13,851 nt of DNA from Candidatus Thorarchaeota archaeon (GCA_016839345.1 JAEOUL010000121.1:1-13851); one strand, 5' to 3'; numbered from the stretch's first letter, positions 5,785 to 13,398 are shown. Numbers and translations are program-made. The notes: generated from the letters alone by a model not told the origin.

Positions 5785-6495
5785 TCAACTCTTTACTAGA
5801 ACACCTACATAAGGTACTCCTAACTGGTATTTCTTCTTCATTATCCAGCCAGCTTGATTCGCCATCACTTCCATCTCATGTGGCATCGCGAGTTTCAAAT
5901 CACCCCAATCGCCCACGATGTCCTTGTATTTTATTCTGATACAGACCAGACCCTTTGGACGTCCTTTTGTTAGATTAGTTTCGTGATACTTGAAATGCTC
6001 TTCAATATCTGTTGCTACCACATCACCACTACCAGCAAGAATGATGCCCTTCGGTTTGGTGATTCTATGAAGTGTTCGAAGCATTTCAATTATTTCTCTT
6101 TCATCACCAAGAAAACCAAAATTGTTACCAAAAAGAATCACAGTGTCAAATGTCGAATCTGGAAAGTCGAGTTCGCCTGCTGACATGACTCTAGCATCCT
6201 TCAGTCCAAGTTTCTTACATACTTCAATAGCTCCTGGAGCAAGATCAATACCAACAACTGAGAAGCCAAGATTCTGTAGATGCAGTGAGACTCTACCAGC
6301 TCCACACCCTATGTCCAGTACTTTACCGAACACATGCTTCATTGCAAGTCGCTCAGGCTCAAACCATTTTTCAAATGGGTTGAGATAGTCCAAGACTTGT
6401 GCAATCTCAACTCTACCATCATCTCTCTCAACTAAATAATCTCCAGAAACGCCATCTGCAGCATCCTTCATTATCTCGCTCCATACATCTGGCAT
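5785..6495 (-). CDS. Class I SAM-dependent methyltransferase
   Basis: The Rossmann-fold methyltransferase motifs are clear: motif I V-L-D-I-G-C-G-A-G at about 59-67 (SAM binding), the acidic strand end V-V-G-I-D-L-A-P at about 81-88, and a hydrophobic motif IV-like segment D-T-V-I-L-F-G-N-N-F-G. The substrate is unknown; the fold and the F-G-N-N-F-G segment suit a small-molecule methyltransferase. The frame extends to a TTG at 6513, six codons earlier, while ATG 6495 is preferred by codon type. A third ATG at 6471 has the best-spaced GGAG, so the start is uncertain. It heads a two-gene unit with the carbonic anhydrase-like gene and is divergent from the membrane protein at 6613, sharing a short promoter region. 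Confidence 0.8.
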   Translation of the reverse strand: MPDVWSEIMKDAADGVSGDYLVERDDGRVEIAQVLDYLNPFEKWFEPERLAMKHVFGKVLDIGCGAGRVSLHLQNLGFSVVGIDLAPGAIEVCKKLGLKDARVMSAGELDFPDSTFDTVILFGNNFGFLGDEREIIEMLRTLHRITKPKGIILAGSGDVVATDIEEHFKYHETNLTKGRPKGLVCIRIKYKDIVGDWGDLKLAMPHEMEVMANQAGWIMKKKYQLGVPYVGVLVKS

Positions 6496-6612
6496 ACTCC
6501 TAGTCTGACCCAACTCACGGAAAAGGGATTCGGTTCTGAAACCTCGGTGTGAGGAACTGTTATATCAAACCGAACTCAATGGAAATCGTTACGCGTTGGG
6601 AGGTATCAATAG
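6496..6612. promoter_or_regulatory. Divergent promoter region
   Basis: About 100 bases separate the methyltransferase from the membrane-protein gene. A TTATATC element at 6560-6566 reads as a TATA-like box on the plus strand and as GATATAA on the minus strand, about 50 bases from either start. GGGAGGT at 6598-6604 is a strong ribosome site eight bases before ATG 6613. The methyltransferase side lacks an equally good site. Confidence 0.45.
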
Positions 6613-7341
6613 ATGAGCACGTCCAACAATGAACATTTTGAACCAACAATGACTGTTTCAATCTATGGTGGAAAGAGAAATGAGGTTAAGGAATCAATCG
6701 AACGAAATCTCGAGCTCACTGATGAGGGTTTCTACCAGACTTGGTTGAGTATCAATGTGATGAAGCAACTCGCCTTTCTATTCGAAGGGGGAGTGGAGAG
6801 TTCTGGCGGGATTATCGAGATGATAATCATGTTTGTATTCGTAGCTCTCATCCTTGCCGCATTCGCATTCTGGCAGGTTGTTGTCTTCATGATAGTGCTA
6901 CTTGTGTTGGCATTGTTCAGTGGTGGAGCATCACTCAAGTTTGTGAGAGGAACTTTCATTGAGGCGGACCATTCAAAGATTGACCTGATAAAACTAGATA
7001 ATTTCGTAAAGGAACAGATTCTAGCTGGCCGCTTTGTGAAGGTTGAATCTTTGCCAGTTTCAGATAAATTGGGCAAAACAACAAAGGATGCATCACGTGC
7101 CACGACATTCTTCAGGAGAGGAATATACATCGCGATGATAATAGCAACATTACTTCTGGTAATTGAGGTTGTATATTACTTCTTGATGAATCATTGGCTT
7201 TCAGGTCTAGACCCCGTAACAGGTCCTCAAGAAATCATTGTCCTCTTTTTCTTTGGTTTTGTATTTCTGTTAGGTATTCTAATAATGAATACGGGAGTGC
7301 TTATGCGCCGTGGCTTAAGCAAGTCGCTCCGCAGTAGCTAG
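6613..7341 (+). CDS. Four-helix integral membrane protein of unknown function
   Basis: The product is 242 residues. An N-terminal cytosol-like region (1-65) is followed by a long hydrophobic block at about 67-102, enough for two helices, then a soluble loop of about 65 residues with many Lys and Asp, then helices at about 171-192 and 207-229, and a basic tail (R-R-G-L-S-K-S-L-R). This suggests four membrane spans with both ends and the central domain inside, by the positive-inside rule. I see no catalytic motif and do not recognise the family. ATG 6613 has the best ribosome site in the window (GGGAGGT, eight-base spacer). Its TAG stop overlaps by three bases the stop of the convergent synthase gene. 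Confidence 0.75.
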   Translation: MSTSNNEHFEPTMTVSIYGGKRNEVKESIERNLELTDEGFYQTWLSINVMKQLAFLFEGGVESSGGIIEMIIMFVFVALILAAFAFWQVVVFMIVLLVLALFSGGASLKFVRGTFIEADHSKIDLIKLDNFVKEQILAGRFVKVESLPVSDKLGKTTKDASRATTFFRRGIYIAMIIATLLLVIEVVYYFLMNHWLSGLDPVTGPQEIIVLFFFGFVFLLGILIMNTGVLMRRGLSKSLRSS

Positions 7342-8603
7342 ATTACATCAAAGACGATAGCCCAGAACTCACGTTCTGAAACTCCTGTTCGAAGTGCCTT
7401 GAGATCTCCCTTTATCTGATCGAAGGCAATTTTGGATTGGGTCTTCTTTCGTTCCTCATGTGTACGTTTGACACGATCAGCTATCTCGCGTGCTTGTTCA
7501 GGTGTGGCTTTCACTCCACCCATTTTTAGAAGATACTCAACAAAATGTCTACCAACAAATTTGCCGAGATGGAATTCACGTCTTCTTCCAACTAAAGATG
7601 GGCTTATTGGTTCATATGTCATGGAGTGAGTCAACTGTCCATGTGAATGGATTCCACTTGAGTGAGTGAATGCGTTATCCCCACTTATCGCTTTGTGAAG
7701 TGGTAATGGAACCACAAAGTGCCGTTCTACTAGTTTAGACAAACCAAAGAGTTTCTCTGTTTCGACACCAGTATCTATACCGTAGAGTTCTTCTAAAGCC
7801 ATCACAATCTCTTCGAAAGCTGCGTTTCCAGCTCGTTCTCCATAAGCATTGACACACACATGAGGATACGTTATGCCTTCCTCAATCGCTGCTAAAGTGT
7901 TTGCTGTGGCCAGTCCAAAATCATCATGACAGTGTGCTGCAATTGGAACCTTGTACTTAGACTTTGTCCAAAGATTCTTCGTAATCTCTCTAGTTATATG
8001 TTTCATGACCTCTGGACGCACAAAACCTACTGTGTCTGCAATACATATCTTGTCTGCGCCAGCATCAATGGCTGTCTTGTAGGCTTTACATAGAAACTCC
8101 ATATTGCTCCTTGTGGAATCCTCCGCTATGTAGTCAATGATTAACCCGTGATCCTTACCAAATTCTATACATTCTGTCAGTCGTTGAAGCATCTGTTCAC
8201 GAGTCATTCTAAGTTGGTACTTAAGTCTGAAGTCAGATGTAGCGATGAATATTGGAACTTCTTGCACTTCCGCTTCAATACATGCCTCAATATCAGATAT
8301 CACAGCACGTGCTGGTGCTGCAACCGAAGCTTTTTCGAGACCCTCTTTAGCAATCGCTGCAACAGCCCTCTTCTCCTCCTCACTGACTGCTGGAAAACCC
8401 ACTGCAACAATAGCTGTACCCACTTCATCAAGTTTCTTAGCAATCTCGATCTTCTCGTCTATAGTGAGAGCTACGCCGGGAGTCTGCTCTCCATCTCTTA
8501 AAGTCTCGTCCCAAATATGGACTCTTTTAGGTAGCGACTCTGATTTTGTTTCTGGTAATTTATTGTAGTTCACGGCAAGTCCTGCTTTCTCTAGGTTTTC
8601 CAT
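7338..8603 (-). CDS. 2-isopropylmalate/homocitrate/citramalate synthase-family enzyme
   Basis: This DRE-TIM metallolyase condenses an acyl-CoA (usually acetyl-CoA) with a 2-oxoacid. The TIM barrel opens with W-D-E-T-L-R-D-G-E-Q-T-P-G at 31-43 (metal-binding D32, catalytic R36); the metal histidines are H224 and H226 in H-C-H-D-D-F-G, and G-E-R-A-G-N ends at N260. The S-G-I-H-S-H-G stretch at 316-322 is the subdomain region that supplies a catalytic His in relatives. At 421 residues it stops before the roughly 100-residue regulatory domain of leucine-inhibited LeuA, as homocitrate synthases and Re-type citrate synthases do. L-G-K-F-V-G-R-H replaces the more usual L-G-K-H-S-G-R-H. The 2-oxoacid cannot be assigned from sequence alone. 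It is the last gene of a three-gene operon, 27 bases after its neighbour. Confidence 0.8.
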   Translation of the reverse strand: MENLEKAGLAVNYNKLPETKSESLPKRVHIWDETLRDGEQTPGVALTIDEKIEIAKKLDEVGTAIVAVGFPAVSEEEKRAVAAIAKEGLEKASVAAPARAVISDIEACIEAEVQEVPIFIATSDFRLKYQLRMTREQMLQRLTECIEFGKDHGLIIDYIAEDSTRSNMEFLCKAYKTAIDAGADKICIADTVGFVRPEVMKHITREITKNLWTKSKYKVPIAAHCHDDFGLATANTLAAIEEGITYPHVCVNAYGERAGNAAFEEIVMALEELYGIDTGVETEKLFGLSKLVERHFVVPLPLHKAISGDNAFTHSSGIHSHGQLTHSMTYEPISPSLVGRRREFHLGKFVGRHFVEYLLKMGGVKATPEQAREIADRVKRTHEERKKTQSKIAFDQIKGDLKALRTGVSEREFWAIVFDVI

Positions 8604-8630
8604 TGTTCTTGCCTGCCTTATGGATTCTAC

Positions 8631-9179
8631 CTACTTGAATCTGTAAAGACCAAGTGTTGGTGCATTTTCTAGGGTTTCATCCAGCATAACTATTTCCTTA
8701 TCATATTCTTCCTTAGTTATGCGACCCTTTTCTAGGGCTGCTTTTGCTTTACTTTTCTTGTGTTTGACTTTGGCGCTCTCAATATGTGCAAGGCGGAGAG
8801 ATGTTTCCATCTCAGGTTTCGATCCTGTTTTCTCCCCAATGCCCTCAAGCATTGGCATCCAGCAGATCTCTTCCACATGAAAAGCATACTCGAGACCTCT
8901 TTCAAGAATTCTATCCCAAACTGGACACTTCTTCACGATGATAGTCTTTTCATCTACCACGATATCAAGTCCAATTGCACCAAAAAGTTGACCCGCAATC
9001 TCTGCCGCTGCTTGGGCTCCTTTTCCTCCAACTTCTTCAGCTATTTCGAGACCCATCTGTTTGAAACCTCGAGCATAGCCCTCATACATTGAGAGAGGTC
9101 CTGTATTATTTCTTAATCCCCACCAGAAACCATCAAGAAGAGCAACAAAACTTTTCCGGAGTATGTTCAATTCGTTCAT
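8631..9179 (-). CDS. Unrecognised protein with SHOCT-like C-terminal motif
   Basis: This 182-residue soluble protein falls into two parts. Residues 1-130 form a mixed alpha/beta domain with conserved-looking K-K-C-P-V-W-D-R (Cys85) and E-I-C-W-M-P-M-L-E-G-I (Cys106). The order of a C-P element, a helix and a C-x-x-x-x-x-x-G element followed by T-G recalls V4R/hydrocarbon-binding domains, but only weakly. Residues about 131-147 are Lys-rich (K-H-K-K-S-K-A-K), and 148-166 (A-L-E-K-G-R-I-T-K-E-E-Y-D-K-E-I) matches the short SHOCT-type helical motif (x-G-x-I-T-x-E-E-Y/F). The ATG at 9179 overlaps the nitroreductase stop (ATGA), so translation is coupled. The context suggests a partner or small-ligand sensor for the flanking enzymes; this is inference. 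Confidence 0.6.
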   Translation of the reverse strand: MNELNILRKSFVALLDGFWWGLRNNTGPLSMYEGYARGFKQMGLEIAEEVGGKGAQAAAEIAGQLFGAIGLDIVVDEKTIIVKKCPVWDRILERGLEYAFHVEEICWMPMLEGIGEKTGSKPEMETSLRLAHIESAKVKHKKSKAKAALEKGRITKEEYDKEIVMLDETLENAPTLGLYRFK

Positions 9180-9922
9180 TTCTTGCCCCCCTTGAATGGC
9201 TCACCCCATTTGTTCAGGAATGAAATCTCTTCAGGAAGCTGTCTGGGTGGTCCTAATGTTCTCTTATGCAAAGCATATCCAAGAGTCAAACATAGAATAG
9301 GCGCCCAATGAGGATATGGAATGCCCAACTTCTCTGAGATGGCTCCAACATCATCGAAGTGATCCAGTTGAACCGAGGAGATACAACTACCTAATCCTAG
9401 AGCTGAGGCTGCAAGTGTCATATTCTGCATCATCATCGAACCCGCGATGACAGCATGCCTGGGTGATGACCATCCATAGACTCCACCGGTGCCTCGAAGA
9501 GTGGCTTGGGAGTTTCCAATATGCGTCTGGTCTACTGCAAGTACCAGGAGTACTGGAGCGCCATTAGTTTCAGGTTTTCCTTTGATATATTCAAAACGCG
9601 CACCTGATATCAAAATGTCAATAGTCCGTTCGAGGCTTGCTTTTGATTCGATATAACTCAGCCTTCGTTCTAATTCCTCCCTTGGTGTTGCGCGACCAAA
9701 CAGCTCGATTGTCCTGTCTACTGCTTTCTGTCCAATGAATTCCTGCAGATTCTTATCTCTTACAACCACAATTCGCCATGGCTGTTGGTTTTCTGCACTG
9801 GGTGCAAATCCACCAGCCTCAATCACCTTGTAAACTAATTCATCTGGTACATCTCGGGATGTATCATAATCCCTTATGGCCCGGCGATTCTTGATTGTAT
9901 GAATTGTTTCATTTCCGCCCAA
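9176..9922 (-). CDS. Nitroreductase-family FMN oxidoreductase
   Basis: The protein has 248 residues. The family's FMN-phosphate site is seen at residues 12-19 (N-R-R-A-I-R-D-Y) and the second motif at about 39-54 (F-A-P-S-A-E-N-Q-Q-P-W-R-I-V-V-V). The central helix (M-M-M-Q-N-M-T-L-A-A-S-A-L-G-L-G-S-C-I) and the near-C-terminal L-G-Y-A are also typical. Such enzymes are cytoplasmic dimers that use NAD(P)H to reduce nitro compounds, quinones, flavins or enones; the natural substrate cannot be named. There is an insertion at about 77-112 rich in Arg and Glu. The start is TTG 9922: no upstream or near-downstream ATG fits, and GGAG lies ten bases before it. It is the first gene of the operon continuing to 7338. 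Confidence 0.85.
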   Translation of the reverse strand: MGGNETIHTIKNRRAIRDYDTSRDVPDELVYKVIEAGGFAPSAENQQPWRIVVVRDKNLQEFIGQKAVDRTIELFGRATPREELERRLSYIESKASLERTIDILISGARFEYIKGKPETNGAPVLLVLAVDQTHIGNSQATLRGTGGVYGWSSPRHAVIAGSMMMQNMTLAASALGLGSCISSVQLDHFDDVGAISEKLGIPYPHWAPILCLTLGYALHKRTLGPPRQLPEEISFLNKWGEPFKGGKK

Positions 9923-10004
9923 TGTAGTGATACTCCAGTCTGTATTGTTCTGGCCGGAGTCACTCTATCTTAAGTAAGTAACTCATAGTGAAAAATGAAT
10001 GGAC

Positions 10005-10029
10005 TGACCGTGCTCGGTTCGCACGGTCA
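10005..10029 (-). terminator. Hairpin terminator of the acyl-CoA dehydrogenase gene
   Basis: TGACCGTGC (10005-10013) pairs perfectly with GCACGGTCA (10021-10029) around a seven-base loop. It begins eight bases after the stop codon of the minus-strand gene and is followed, in that direction, by CATTCATTTTTCAC. The strong stem plus T-run looks like an intrinsic-type terminator separating this gene from the nitroreductase operon. Confidence 0.7.
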
Positions 10030-10037
10030 CTCATTTG

Positions 10038-11240
10038 TTAGAATATTGGGGAATCCTTTCCGTCGTATTTGACGTGGAATCCGGTATCGAGATTTGCACT
10101 TTCTTGCAATATCACGTTTCCAGAAACCAGTCTCTGTACTTGATTGGTTCCTTCATAGATTTGGAGTAGTTTAGCATCTCTCAATAGTTTCTCTGCTGGA
10201 TATTCATTGATGTAACCGTATCCACCCATGATTTGAACACAATCAATTGCATTCTGCATTGCAGCATCAGCAGCAAAGAATTTTGCAAAGGCTGAGTCCT
10301 TTGAGTTTCGAATATCCTGGTCTCCAAGCCACGCGGCATATCTGGTCATTTGTCTTGCGGCTGCAGTTCGAGCACCCATATCAGCGAGCATGAAACTTAT
10401 TCCTTGGAATGCCCCAATAGGTTTACCAAACTGGTGTCTAATATTAGCAAATCTTGCAGCTTCATCAACGCACCGTTGAGCAACACCTGTTGCAATAGCG
10501 GCGATACCTGCTCTAGTCTTGTCAAGAGTCTTCATTGCAATCTTAAAGCCCTCACCTTCTTTTCCGATCAAGCAGTCCTTTGGAACTCTTGCATCTTCAA
10601 AGAATACTTCGCTCTGGACAGAGTTCTTCTGACCCAATTTCTTTTCAATTAGACCTATTTTCACAGCCTTACTCTTGGGAACCATGAAGACCGACAAACC
10701 CTTGCTCTTGAGTTCAGGTTGAGTAGATGCAAAAACAGTGTAGAGAGAAGCTTGAGGTGCATTTGTGATGAAACACTTTGTACCGTTTATGATATATTCA
10801 TCACCATCTCGTACTGCTCGCGTTGCTACTGCACCTGCATCTGATCCTGCTTTTCGTTCAGTCAAACAGAAAGCACCAAACTTTGCTTCTTTCCCGGTGA
10901 TCAATGGTTCTATGTATGTCTTCAACTGTTCAATGGTAGCACCGATTACCAGTGGTGCAAATGCAAGATTGTTGCACATGACAGATGTGGCAATTCCAGC
11001 ACAACCATACCCCGTTGCTTCAGAAACTAAGGTTTCATCCACAAGCGAAAGACCCGGTCCACCTGCTTCCTTTGGAATGTGGAGATTCATAAGCCCTGCT
11101 TCAAAGGCCTTCTGAACAACATCCTTTGGAAACTCATCCCTTTTCTCGAGCTCCAAAGCTCGAGGTGTTATATGTTCGAGTGTGAATGCTTTGGCTCGTT
11201 CCCAAAGCTTCTGCTCTTTTTCAGATAACGAGAAGTCCAT
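10038..11240 (-). CDS. Acyl-CoA dehydrogenase (short/medium-chain type)
   Basis: The enzyme is an FAD-dependent dehydrogenase that oxidises an acyl-CoA to the trans-2-enoyl-CoA. From ATG 11240 it has 400 residues, the family norm. Visible signatures are C-L-T-E-R-K-A-G-S-D-A-G at about 125-136 (FAD/substrate loop), R-H-Q-F-G-K-P-I at about 268-275, Q-I-M-G-G-Y-G-Y at about 336-343, and L-L-Q-I-Y-E-G-T-N-Q-V-Q-R, where E363 in Y-E-G-T is the catalytic base. That location fits short/medium-chain, butyryl- or glutaryl-CoA-type members, not the isovaleryl/long-chain types. Chain-length preference is not readable. The frame extends two codons to a TTG at 11246, but ATG is preferred. A TATA-like CATAAAAAGG lies about 30 bases upstream, implying a very short leader. 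No electron-transfer flavoprotein gene is in the window. Confidence 0.9.
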   Translation of the reverse strand: MDFSLSEKEQKLWERAKAFTLEHITPRALELEKRDEFPKDVVQKAFEAGLMNLHIPKEAGGPGLSLVDETLVSEATGYGCAGIATSVMCNNLAFAPLVIGATIEQLKTYIEPLITGKEAKFGAFCLTERKAGSDAGAVATRAVRDGDEYIINGTKCFITNAPQASLYTVFASTQPELKSKGLSVFMVPKSKAVKIGLIEKKLGQKNSVQSEVFFEDARVPKDCLIGKEGEGFKIAMKTLDKTRAGIAAIATGVAQRCVDEAARFANIRHQFGKPIGAFQGISFMLADMGARTAAARQMTRYAAWLGDQDIRNSKDSAFAKFFAADAAMQNAIDCVQIMGGYGYINEYPAEKLLRDAKLLQIYEGTNQVQRLVSGNVILQESANLDTGFHVKYDGKDSPIF

Positions 11241-11267
11241 TGTCAATCGACTGTGGTCACAATCTTG

Positions 11268-11279
11268 TCCTTTTTATGT
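11268..11279 (-). promoter_or_regulatory. TATA-like box of the acyl-CoA dehydrogenase gene
   Basis: On the minus strand the sequence reads GACATAAAAAGGAC, an AT-rich TATA-type element about 30 bases before ATG 11240. Archaeal transcription starts about 25 bases downstream of such a box, which would leave a leader of only a few bases. This agrees with the lack of a clear Shine-Dalgarno before the ATG. Confidence 0.45.
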
Positions 11280-11290
11280 CTTAGGAACAC

Positions 11291-11683
11291 TCACTGAGGT
11301 TGGTCAGTTTGCTCCCAAGGTGAGCTAGCATCACTTGCACGATACTTAATTCCCAACAAAATACCTAGAATTACACCAAGGATACCAATTGCAATGAGGA
11401 ATGATAGCATTATCAATGAATAGGACTGGAAATAGATTGATTCCTGGAAAAGCACAATATCTGGAAATGTAAACGAAAGTCCAACACGTCTTATTTCAGG
11501 AACTCCAACCCAACTAATTTCTGTTACCATGAATGGATACATTAATGGTGCAATCTCAAGTCCTCCAAGAAGACCTAGACCTAACCCAATCAAAAAACCA
11601 ACTATGAACATGATCTCTCTTTTACGAACAAACTTGCCTGTAACTATTCCTAACACGATTGGTAGTATCAATTTAGAAGCCAC
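11291..11683 (-). CDS. Small membrane protein with three predicted helices
   Basis: The product is 130 residues and mostly hydrophobic. Helices are predicted at about 4-18, 24-50 (very Gly/Leu-rich, G-F-L-I-G-L-G-L-G-L-L-G-G-L) and 88-113, with a roughly 38-residue extracytoplasmic-like loop between the last two and a polar Ser/Asp/Gln tail. The start is GTG 11683; no ATG occurs before residue 25, and starting there would cut the first helix. The GAGG next to the GTG is too close to be an ideal ribosome site, so the start is uncertain. The family is not recognised. It is divergent from the thiolase and lies 44 bases upstream of the acyl-CoA dehydrogenase TTG in the same direction, but that gene seems to have its own promoter. 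Confidence 0.65.
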   Translation of the reverse strand: MASKLILPIVLGIVTGKFVRKREIMFIVGFLIGLGLGLLGGLEIAPLMYPFMVTEISWVGVPEIRRVGLSFTFPDIVLFQESIYFQSYSLIMLSFLIAIGILGVILGILLGIKYRASDASSPWEQTDQPQ

Positions 11684-11786
11684 CTCACTGGAGATTATAC
11701 AGCTTACCCAAAAAAGCTCTTAGGCCTCTACATTTTTGTACTCGTGTTTTAAGGCGGAGCCTGCATTTGAAAGAGGTGTTTCAGCA
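11684..11786. promoter_or_regulatory. Divergent promoter region before thiolase
   Basis: About 100 bases lie between the GTG of the small membrane protein and the thiolase ATG. TTTTAAGG (11747-11754) is a plausible TATA-like box for the thiolase, about 34 bases before its ATG, and GAGGTG (11773-11778) is a strong ribosome site eight bases before it. TGTATAAT on the minus strand (about 11693-11700) is too close to the GTG to serve it comfortably. Confidence 0.4.
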
Positions 11787-12959
11787 ATGCCCCTCAAAAA
11801 TTCAAACATTGTGAGCGCTGCTCAGACGAAATTTGGGAAACTCGAGGGAGTCACACAGAGAGAAATGTTCTCTCAAGCTGTTGACAAGGCGACAATTGAA
11901 GCAGGTATCCCGAAGAAAGATATTCAGGCTGCTTTCATTGGAAGCTTCATACCCGAGATGTTAATTCACCAAGGACACTCTGCACCGCTACTTCTTGATT
12001 TTGCCGGATTGAAAGGATTACCTGCAACTAGACATGAAGCAGCTTGTGCATCTGGAGCCACAGCTCTTCGAGCTGGTGTAATGGCCATAGAATCTGGATT
12101 GTATGATACAGTACTTGTTGCAGGAGTTGAGAAGATGACTTCCTCAACTACACCAGAAGTCACTGAGGCTCTTGCGGCTGCCGCAGATGATCAGTTTGAA
12201 TCAAATATTGGCTTGACTTTTCCAGGTGTTTTTGCTATTGCTGCAGTAGCACACATGCAAAAGTATGGTACAACCGAGGAGGACATGGCAAGAGTTGCAG
12301 TTAAAGCACATAAGAACGCCTCAACGAATCCATTGGCACAGTTTCAGAAGCCCATAGATATTGAGAAGGCAATGAAACCTCCTGTAATAGCTTGGCCTCT
12401 GAAAATGTTCGATTGTTCACCAATCTCAGATGGTGCTGCAGCCCTTGTTCTGACATCAAATGAGAAAGCAAAACAGTACACTGATCTCCCAGTTAAGATT
12501 ACTGGGTCTGGTCAAGCGTCAGCTTCCATGAATCTTTGTGACCGTACTGAACTCACTTCCTTTAGTGCATCAGTTGATGCTAGTAGAGCCGCTTACAAAA
12601 TGGCTGGATTGACAGCAGAAGACATGGACTTTGCAATAGTACATGATTGCTTCACAATTGCAGAAATCATAGCCAGTGAGGATATTGGTTTCTTCAAACC
12701 TGGAGAGGGTGCAAAAGCTGTTAGAGACGGGGTTACTGCACTTGATGGTGACAGACCAATCAACCCGATGGGAGGATTGAAAGCTGTAGGGCATCCAGTT
12801 GGGGCTACTGGAGTAAAACAGGCAGTTGTGGCTTATCGAGAACTCATTGGTGATGCTGGACCGAACCAAGTACCCAAGCATGATAATGCTGTAGTCCACA
12901 ATTTTGGCGGAACAGGAGCAACTTGTGTGGTGACTGTAATGAGGAGGGGTGACGCATGA
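11787..12959 (+). CDS. Archaeal-type thiolase (acetyl-CoA acetyltransferase family)
   Basis: From ATG 11787 the protein has 390 residues, the family norm. The frame also opens at TTG 11736, but those 17 residues have no thiolase character, and a good GAGGTG ribosome site precedes the ATG. The catalytic nucleophile is Cys87 in H-E-A-A-C-A-S-G, the active-site block H-D-C-F lies at about 286-289, the activating histidine is H336 in V-G-H-P-V-G-A-T-G, and the acid/base cysteine is Cys380 in G-G-T-G-A-T-C-V. Thiolases join two acetyl-CoA to acetoacetyl-CoA or cleave 3-ketoacyl-CoA. Archaeal members of this type work in complex with a DUF35 protein, and that gene follows at once with a four-base overlap. 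HMG-CoA synthase, the usual third partner in mevalonate synthesis, is not in the window, so the direction of use is open. Confidence 0.9.
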   Translation: MPLKNSNIVSAAQTKFGKLEGVTQREMFSQAVDKATIEAGIPKKDIQAAFIGSFIPEMLIHQGHSAPLLLDFAGLKGLPATRHEAACASGATALRAGVMAIESGLYDTVLVAGVEKMTSSTTPEVTEALAAAADDQFESNIGLTFPGVFAIAAVAHMQKYGTTEEDMARVAVKAHKNASTNPLAQFQKPIDIEKAMKPPVIAWPLKMFDCSPISDGAAALVLTSNEKAKQYTDLPVKITGSGQASASMNLCDRTELTSFSASVDASRAAYKMAGLTAEDMDFAIVHDCFTIAEIIASEDIGFFKPGEGAKAVRDGVTALDGDRPINPMGGLKAVGHPVGATGVKQAVVAYRELIGDAGPNQVPKHDNAVVHNFGGTGATCVVTVMRRGDA

Positions 12960-13345
12960 GTAAAAAACCAACTGTAGAAGAATACCTCAAAAATATCGAG
13001 AATGAAATGTTTCGGGCATACCGTTGCATTGATTGTGGAATGGTTATAGCACCACCCTCAGGATCCTGCTATGGATGCGGAAGTAGTAACATGGAGTGGG
13101 CCGATGTCAGTGGCAAAGGAGAGCTAGTTTCCTTTACTGTTATTCATATAGCTCCAGATGAGTTTGCAGAAGAAGCCCCTTACTTCATTGCCATTGTTGA
13201 GCTTGAAGAGGGTACTCGAGTAAGTGCCAGACTTCTTGGATTTGATCCACTCAAGCCTGAAGAAGTCAAGCTTGGTATTCCACTGACTCTAGATTATGAA
13301 AAGGGAAAATCGGGTAAGACCTACCTCGCCTTCCGACCTGAGTAG
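12956..13345 (+). CDS. DUF35 zinc-ribbon/OB-fold protein, thiolase partner
   Basis: This 129-residue protein has the standard two-part DUF35 build. An N-terminal helix (about 6-20) leads into a rubredoxin-like zinc ribbon with C24-x2-C27 and C38-x2-C41 (Y-R-C-I-D-C-G and S-C-Y-G-C-G). An OB-fold domain follows (about 48-127), with G-K-G-E-L-V-S-F-T-V-I and the closing T-Y-L-A-F-R-P-E. In archaeal acetoacetyl-CoA thiolase/HMG-CoA synthase complexes the DUF35 subunit bridges the two enzymes and helps bind the shared CoA. Its ATG overlaps the thiolase stop (ATGA), so translation is coupled and expression should be stoichiometric. A hairpin terminator lies six bases after its stop. No oddities are seen. 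Confidence 0.9.
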   Translation: MSKKPTVEEYLKNIENEMFRAYRCIDCGMVIAPPSGSCYGCGSSNMEWADVSGKGELVSFTVIHIAPDEFAEEAPYFIAIVELEEGTRVSARLLGFDPLKPEEVKLGIPLTLDYEKGKSGKTYLAFRPE

Positions 13346-13350
13346 TTTCG

Positions 13351-13373
13351 AATGGGGTTTTTCAGACCCCATT
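13351..13373 (+). terminator. Hairpin terminator of the thiolase operon
   Basis: AATGGGGT (13351-13358) pairs perfectly with ACCCCATT (13366-13373) around a seven-base loop, starting six bases after the DUF35 stop. T-rich sequence (TTGCTTCTTTT) follows. It has the form of an intrinsic terminator and separates the operon from the next plus-strand gene. Confidence 0.7.
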
Positions 13374-13398
13374 TTGCTTCTTTTGGACCATGCAGAAC

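Noticed and set aside
11736..11786. Thiolase start at TTG 11736
   Set aside because: The extra 17 residues are not thiolase-like, they include the predicted TATA-like box, and ATG 11787 has a strong ribosome site.
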